A DNA stretch of 64,000 bases from Alcanivorax sp. REN37 (lineage in GTDB: Bacteria; Pseudomonadota; Gammaproteobacteria; Pseudomonadales; Alcanivoracaceae), in the NCBI RefSeq assembly GCF_041102775.1, contig NZ_JBGCUO010000001.1:1984001-2048000 (forward strand). The letters run 5' to 3'. Numbering within the stretch: the first letter of the stretch is position 1; each line of letters starts with the position of its first letter. Below are positions 60,104-64,000 of this stretch, piece after piece. A program made the position numbers and the translations under genes. The notes under the pieces were generated by a model. The model worked only from the letters and a program-made list of their open reading frames with translations, had not been told where the DNA came from and did not search any database.

Positions 60104-61015
60104 TTACACCGGGTCCCAGCAGAACACGTCGCCGGACCGATCCAGCGGGTGGTAGGACGCGCGCAGCGCCGGCAGCGCATGCTCCAGCACCCGCTCCGGG
60201 GTCCAGCCGTCGCTCTGGTGCACGCTGCGCACCGGCCGCGGCTGGCTCATCAGCACGATTTCGTTGTTGCGCACCGCAAAGATCTGGCCACTGGTGTCGG
60301 CCTGGTCGCCCAGCAGCGTCACCGCCAGCGGTGCGACTTTGTCCGGGGTCATTTGCTGGAACCGCGCCAACCGTGCTTTTTCTTCCGGGGTGTCCGCCGG
60401 CACCGAGCCGGTCATGCGGCTCCAGGCGAATGGCGCGATGCAGTTGGAACGCACGTTAAAACGCTGCATGTCCAGCGCGATGGATTTCGACAGCGCGGCA
60501 ATACCCAGCTTGGCCGCCGAATAGTTGGCTTGACCGAAGTTGCCGATCAGGCCGGAGGTGCTGGTCATGTGCACAAAGGCGCCGCTGCCCTGCTCTTTCA
60601 TGTGCGTGGCGGCCGCGCGGCTGATGTAGTAGGCGCCGTACAGGTGCACCTTGATCACTGCATCCCACTCCGGCTCCGACATTTTGTGGAAGATGCGATC
60701 GCGCAGAATGCCGGCGTTGTTCACCACGCCGTCGATGCGGCCAAAGTGGTCCATGGCGGCGCCGACAATACGCTGGGCGCTGGCCGCTTCCGACACGCTG
60801 TCGGTGTTGGCCACCGCCTCGCCACCGAAGCCGCGAATTTCGTTGACCACCGCCTGCGCTGGCCCGGCATCCAGCCCTTCGCCGCTGAGCGAAGCGCCGA
60901 TGTCATTGACCACCACGCGCGCGCCCTGACGCGCCGCCAGCAGCGCAATTTCTCGGCCGATGCCGCCGCCGGCACCGGTCACCACTACTACTTTTCCTTC
61001 CAGCATTGCAGTCAT
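60104..61015 (-). CDS. SDR-family 3-hydroxyacyl-CoA dehydrogenase-like protein
   Basis: 303 residues from ATG 61015. The glycine motif VTGAGGGIGREIAL and NNAG, catalytic Ser (MTSTSGLIG) and YSAAK are complete. The sequence after GREIALL, with VVNDIGASLSGEG, is like the first domain of peroxisomal multifunctional enzyme 2 (HSD17B4), which oxidises 3-hydroxyacyl-CoA. A C-terminal 40-residue extension has no clear domain. Within a beta-oxidation-like operon (1 nt after the hydratase), so oxidation of a 3-hydroxyacyl-CoA is likely. Confidence 0.87.
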   Translation of the reverse strand: MTAMLEGKVVVVTGAGGGIGREIALLAARQGARVVVNDIGASLSGEGLDAGPAQAVVNEIRGFGGEAVANTDSVSEAASAQRIVGAAMDHFGRIDGVVNNAGILRDRIFHKMSEPEWDAVIKVHLYGAYYISRAAATHMKEQGSGAFVHMTSTSGLIGNFGQANYSAAKLGIAALSKSIALDMQRFNVRSNCIAPFAWSRMTGSVPADTPEEKARLARFQQMTPDKVAPLAVTLLGDQADTSGQIFAVRNNEIVLMSQPRPVRSVHQSDGWTPERVLEHALPALRASYHPLDRSGDVFCWDPV

Positions 61016-61016
61016 G

Positions 61017-61817
61017 TCATGCGTCCTGTTCAGAAGCTTGGGGCCACACAAACAGCGGCGGCTGTTTGGTGAGGAATCGGTCGATGGCCTGGCGGTGGTA
61101 ATCGCAGCCAAACACCAGCGCTTGGGCGGCGGCTTCGGCGTCGAGCATGCTGTCCAAGTCACTGTTGATGGCGCGCGCGGTGAGCGTCTTCACCAATCCC
61201 ACTGCCAGCGCTGAAGCGCCGGTGAAGCTGTGAGCAATCTGCTGCGCACGCGCCAGCAACTGCTCGCTAGCCACCACTTCACTGACGATGCCCAAGGCGT
61301 GGGCACGTTCGGCGTCCAGCTCTTGGGTGGACAGCATCAACTCGCGCGCCAAGCGCGGGCCCACCGCACGCGGCAGGCTGTAGAGCGCCGCCAGGTCCGG
61401 CACCGCGCCCACTTTCAGGAACGACATCGAAAACCGCGCCCGCGGCGTGGCGAGGATCACATCGGCCACCAACGCGAGGCTGAAACCGGCACCATAGGCG
61501 GCGCCGTCGACCGCGGCGATGACCGGCTTTTCCAGCGTCATCAGGTCTTTCAGCCAGTGGTGCAGGCCGCGCATACGAGTGCGCCAGCCGTCGTTGTCCA
61601 GTTCGGCACCGAGGATGCCTTCCAGATCGCCACCGGAGCAGAACGCCCCGCCGGCGCCGGTCAGCACCACCGCGCGGATGTCATCATTACGGCGCAGCTC
61701 CTGCACCACCTCGGCCATGCGCTCGCGCATCGCCAAGTTGAGCGCGTTGCGGCGCTGCGGCCGGTTGAAGGTCACGCGGGCCACGCCGTCGTGCAGATCA
61801 AGCAATACCGGGTCCAT
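61017..61817 (-). CDS. Enoyl-CoA hydratase/isomerase
   Basis: 266 residues. Crotonase fold: RPQRRNALN, AFCSGGDLEG (oxyanion hole) and AAYGAGFSLALVADV. The catalytic glutamates of classical hydratases are not clear here (KVGAVPDLAAL in the second position), so it may be an isomerase or act on unusual enoyl-CoA. It lies between the DECR-like gene (3 nt) and the SDR (1 nt). Confidence 0.88.
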   Translation of the reverse strand: MDPVLLDLHDGVARVTFNRPQRRNALNLAMRERMAEVVQELRRNDDIRAVVLTGAGGAFCSGGDLEGILGAELDNDGWRTRMRGLHHWLKDLMTLEKPVIAAVDGAAYGAGFSLALVADVILATPRARFSMSFLKVGAVPDLAALYSLPRAVGPRLARELMLSTQELDAERAHALGIVSEVVASEQLLARAQQIAHSFTGASALAVGLVKTLTARAINSDLDSMLDAEAAAQALVFGCDYHRQAIDRFLTKQPPLFVWPQASEQDA

Positions 61818-61820
61818 CGT

Positions 61821-62633
61821 TCAGGACTCCTTGGCCAGAGATACAGGGGATTGCACCGCCTCGCGGTAGTCGCGGCTGCCACGCAGAGCGTTGCCGCCAT
61901 CCACTTTCACCACCGTGCCGGTGACGTAGGACGCCAACGGCGACGACAGCACCAGCGCCATGTGGCCGACGTCTTCCACGGTGCCGAGACGTCGCAGCGG
62001 CACCTGATCGACCACCGCCGCCAACGCCTCCGGCTCCGGCGCCAGTCGGCGCATGCCTTCGGTGTCAGCGATCGGGCCAGGCACGATGGAGTTGACGCGG
62101 ATGCCTTCCGGCCCCCACTCCATCGCCAGCACCTGGGTAAGCATGTCGACACCGGCCTTGGCGGCGCACACATGGGCTTGGAACAGCGTCGGGTTGAACG
62201 CTTGAGAGGCGGAAATATTGATCACCGAGGCGCCCGGCTTGCGCAGGAAGCCATAGGCGTTGCGCAGCACATGGAAGGTGCCCATCAGGTCGATTTCGAT
62301 CACGGTGCGAAAACCGTTTTCTGACATGCCGGTGGCCGGCGCGAGGAAATTTCCCGCCGCGCCGGACACCAGCACGTCGATCGGGCCCCAGTGGCGGTGG
62401 GCTTCGGCCAACGCCGCGCGCACGCTGTCCACATCGCGCACATCCGCCGGCAGTGCCAGCACCTCTCCGCCATAGCGGGCCAGTTCAGTGGCCGCCACAC
62501 CGAGCTTTTCCGCCGAGCGGCTGAGCAGCGCCACGCGCGCGCCACGGGCCGCAAACGCATGGGCAATGCCGAGATTGATGCCGCTACTACCGCCGGCGAT
62601 GAAGACGTTGCGTTGGCTGAAGTCCAGTTCCAT
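61821..62633 (-). CDS. DECR2-like 2,4-dienoyl-CoA reductase (SDR family)
   Basis: 270 residues from ATG 62633. SDR glycine motif IAGGSSGINLGIAHAF, and SGAAGNFLAPA, which is the DECR1/2 pattern. The usual Tyr-x-x-x-Lys is absent: the region is HVCAAKAGVDML (His, Lys retained), as in peroxisomal DECR2, which has no Tyr. VNSIVPGPI and the extended C-terminus also agree. It would reduce 2,4-dienoyl-CoA with NADPH, allowing degradation of polyunsaturated or ring-derived acyl-CoA. The gene start overlaps the Bug 3 stop region by a few bases. Confidence 0.82.
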   Translation of the reverse strand: MELDFSQRNVFIAGGSSGINLGIAHAFAARGARVALLSRSAEKLGVAATELARYGGEVLALPADVRDVDSVRAALAEAHRHWGPIDVLVSGAAGNFLAPATGMSENGFRTVIEIDLMGTFHVLRNAYGFLRKPGASVINISASQAFNPTLFQAHVCAAKAGVDMLTQVLAMEWGPEGIRVNSIVPGPIADTEGMRRLAPEPEALAAVVDQVPLRRLGTVEDVGHMALVLSSPLASYVTGTVVKVDGGNALRGSRDYREAVQSPVSLAKES

Positions 62634-62638
62634 CACCG

Positions 62639-63637
62639 TCACTCCAGCCGAATGCCGGTGTCTTCGATCACCCGCGTCCAGGTGCCGACGTCGGCGTCAT
62701 AGATCTTGGCGAACTCGCTGCGGCTGTTGCCCACCGGACGCAGCCCGAGGCCGTGAAGGATGTCTTGCACGTTGTCCTGCGCGACGATGGTCTGCACCGC
62801 TTCCGACAGTTCATCAAGAATGGCAGTCGGCACCCCGGCCGGGGCGAACAGCGCGTACCAGCCGTAAGGCTCGTAATCGCGGTAACCAAGTTCAGTCAGC
62901 GTCGGCGTTTCCGGCAACAGCGGCGAGCGTTCGGCCCCCGTCACCGCCAGCACTTCAAAGCGGCCAGTGTTGAGGTGCGAGCGCACCGAGCCGGTGTCGA
63001 CCACGCCCAGCGTCAGTCGCTCACCGAGCACATCGGTGATCAGCGGCGCGGCGCCGCGGTACGGCACATGCACCAAATCCAAGCCGGCTTGCTTACGCAG
63101 CATTTCGCCGTGGATGTGCGATGAGGTGCCGGTGCCATAGGAGCCATAACTGTGCTCACCCGGCTCAGCTTTCATGCGCGCCAGAAACTGCTCTAGGCTG
63201 CTAATGCCAAAGCGATTCGGCACCACGAGGAAGTCCTGCGAGCGGGCAATCTCGGAAATCGGCTCGAAGTCCTTGCGCACATCGAACGGCAGGTTGGCGT
63301 ACAGCGCCGGCAGCTGCGCCATCGCCGTAATACCCAGCAACAGCGTCAGTCCGTCCGGCTTGGCGCGCGCTACTGCGTTGCCGCCGGTGATGCCGCTGGC
63401 ACCGGGGCGGTTGTCGATGATCACCGGCCGCTGCCAGCGCTCCGACAGTTCCTTGCCGAGCGTGCGGGCGATGGTGTCGGCGCCGCCGCCGGCTGGGTAC
63501 GGCACCACCAGACGCACGGGTTTATCGGGGTAAGCACCCTGGGCGCCAGTGGCCACGCCAAGTACCGCGACGGCCAGCAACGCGCGCCGCAGCGCGCGGC
63601 GGATCAGGTTCGATGGGGAGGTTGTTGTTGTCATCAT
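62639..63637 (-). CDS. Bug/TctC-family solute-binding protein 3
   Basis: 332 residues from ATG 63637 (GAGAGAGGACC upstream). A signal peptide ending AQGA. VRLVVPYPAGGGADTIART and NRPGASGITGGNAVARA are typical. It is 22 nt downstream of the acyl-CoA ligase gene. The third Bug protein in the window; no membrane permease is near. Ligand unknown. Confidence 0.9.
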   Translation of the reverse strand: MMTTTTSPSNLIRRALRRALLAVAVLGVATGAQGAYPDKPVRLVVPYPAGGGADTIARTLGKELSERWQRPVIIDNRPGASGITGGNAVARAKPDGLTLLLGITAMAQLPALYANLPFDVRKDFEPISEIARSQDFLVVPNRFGISSLEQFLARMKAEPGEHSYGSYGTGTSSHIHGEMLRKQAGLDLVHVPYRGAAPLITDVLGERLTLGVVDTGSVRSHLNTGRFEVLAVTGAERSPLLPETPTLTELGYRDYEPYGWYALFAPAGVPTAILDELSEAVQTIVAQDNVQDILHGLGLRPVGNSRSEFAKIYDADVGTWTRVIEDTGIRLE

Positions 63638-63659
63638 GGTCCTCTCTCTCAGCGGGTAA

Positions 63660-64000
63660 TCAGTCGCCGGACACTCCGGCTTCGGCGACATGGGTGAGTT
63701 GCTGTTCATCCTGCACTTCACGCCACTGGATCTTGCCGGTGGCCGAGCGCGGCAGGCTGCTGCGGAATTCGACAAAGCGCGGCGCCTTGTAAACCGCCAT
63801 CTTGCTGCGCGCCCAAGCGATGATGTCGGCTTCGTCATGGGTGGCGCCGGGTTTCATCACCAGCACCGCTTTCACCGCCTCGCCGCTGCGCCGATCAGGC
63901 ACGCTGACAATGCAGGCTTCCTGCACCTGCGGGTGGTGGTAAAACAGGCTTTCCACTTCCGCCGGCCATACCTTGTACCCGGACACGCTGATCATTCGCT
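63660..64000 (-). CDS. Acyl-CoA ligase (AMP-binding), C-terminal part (cut by window edge)
   Basis: The last 113 residues of an AMP-forming CoA ligase: RMISVSGYKVWPAEVE is the hinge region, SVPDRRSGEAVKAVLV follows, and LPRSATGKIQWRE holds the catalytic lysine (K of TGKIQ). It is the most upstream gene of the beta-oxidation unit that is visible; the N-terminal two-thirds lies to the right of the window. Confidence 0.9.
   Translation of the reverse strand, partial: RMISVSGYKVWPAEVESLFYHHPQVQEACIVSVPDRRSGEAVKAVLVMKPGATHDEADIIAWARSKMAVYKAPRFVEFRSSLPRSATGKIQWREVQDEQQLTHVAEAGVSGD

Overview
The window is GC-rich (roughly two-thirds G+C by eye), gene-dense DNA with no phage, IS element or CRISPR array that I can see. 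Gene content points to a gammaproteobacterium of the Pseudomonadales type, possibly Alcanivorax-like: a divergent finR/fpr pair, a bacterioferritin plus Bfd pair under a Fur box, imuA-imuB and dnaE2 with gammaproteobacterial LexA boxes, System I cytochrome c maturation, tandem InaA/WaaP-type kinases, a DcaP-type porin and a CYTH/GNAT pair. The genus cannot be fixed from sequence alone.

Layout. 0-6 kb: end of an ABC ATPase gene, a histidine phosphatase, finR/fpr (redox), tRNA-Arg(ACG), a secreted EndA-type nuclease with an extra C-terminal metal-binding-like domain, bfr and bfd (iron storage and release). 5.3-8.8 kb: a predicted outer-membrane transporter and a periplasmic quinohaemoprotein alcohol dehydrogenase, followed by about 700 bp with no recognisable gene. 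9.5-12.5 kb: ccmABCDE on the minus strand, ending at a terminator without ccmFGHI. 12.6-18.5 kb: a czcI-like/czcCBA heavy-metal efflux operon. 18.6-22.8 kb: MarC-family protein, two InaA/WaaP-like kinase genes, a CYTH triphosphatase-like protein and a GNAT. 22.8-25.3 kb: SOS-controlled imuA-imuB; the partner polymerase dnaE2 lies 13 kb away (38.5-41.6 kb) with its own LexA box. 25.3-38.4 kb: a DUF6607-like lipoprotein, a sterol-desaturase-family membrane enzyme divergent from an AraC regulator, an Ada-like protein that has lost its zinc cysteines, 1.1 kb of gene-free tandem-repeat DNA, two inner-membrane proteins (DUF2157 and GDYXXLXY types), an unrecognised 341-residue protein, HPP family, LysR/pirin, nitroreductase and SDR. 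41.9-49.2 kb: a frameshifted P-loop kinase, a patatin/beta-barrel protein, an old-yellow-enzyme relative, a lipoprotein, mnmC and a YheU-family gene.

49.2-64 kb is a catabolic island. A Baeyer-Villiger-type flavin monooxygenase is divergent from a TetR regulator, with three matching 18-bp palindromes around them. Two minus-strand transcription units follow: (i) two Bug/TctC solute-binding proteins, an acyl-CoA ligase, a hotdog thioesterase and a DcaP-type porin; (ii) an acyl-CoA ligase running off the window edge, a third Bug protein, a DECR2-like dienoyl-CoA reductase, an enoyl-CoA hydratase, an SDR, a DUF35 zinc-ribbon protein, a thiolase-like protein and an acyl-CoA dehydrogenase. Together they suggest uptake, CoA activation and shortening of an organic acid (unsaturated, branched or alicyclic), perhaps with a retro-aldol step. 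The substrate is unknown. This island is the best candidate in the window for an undescribed pathway.
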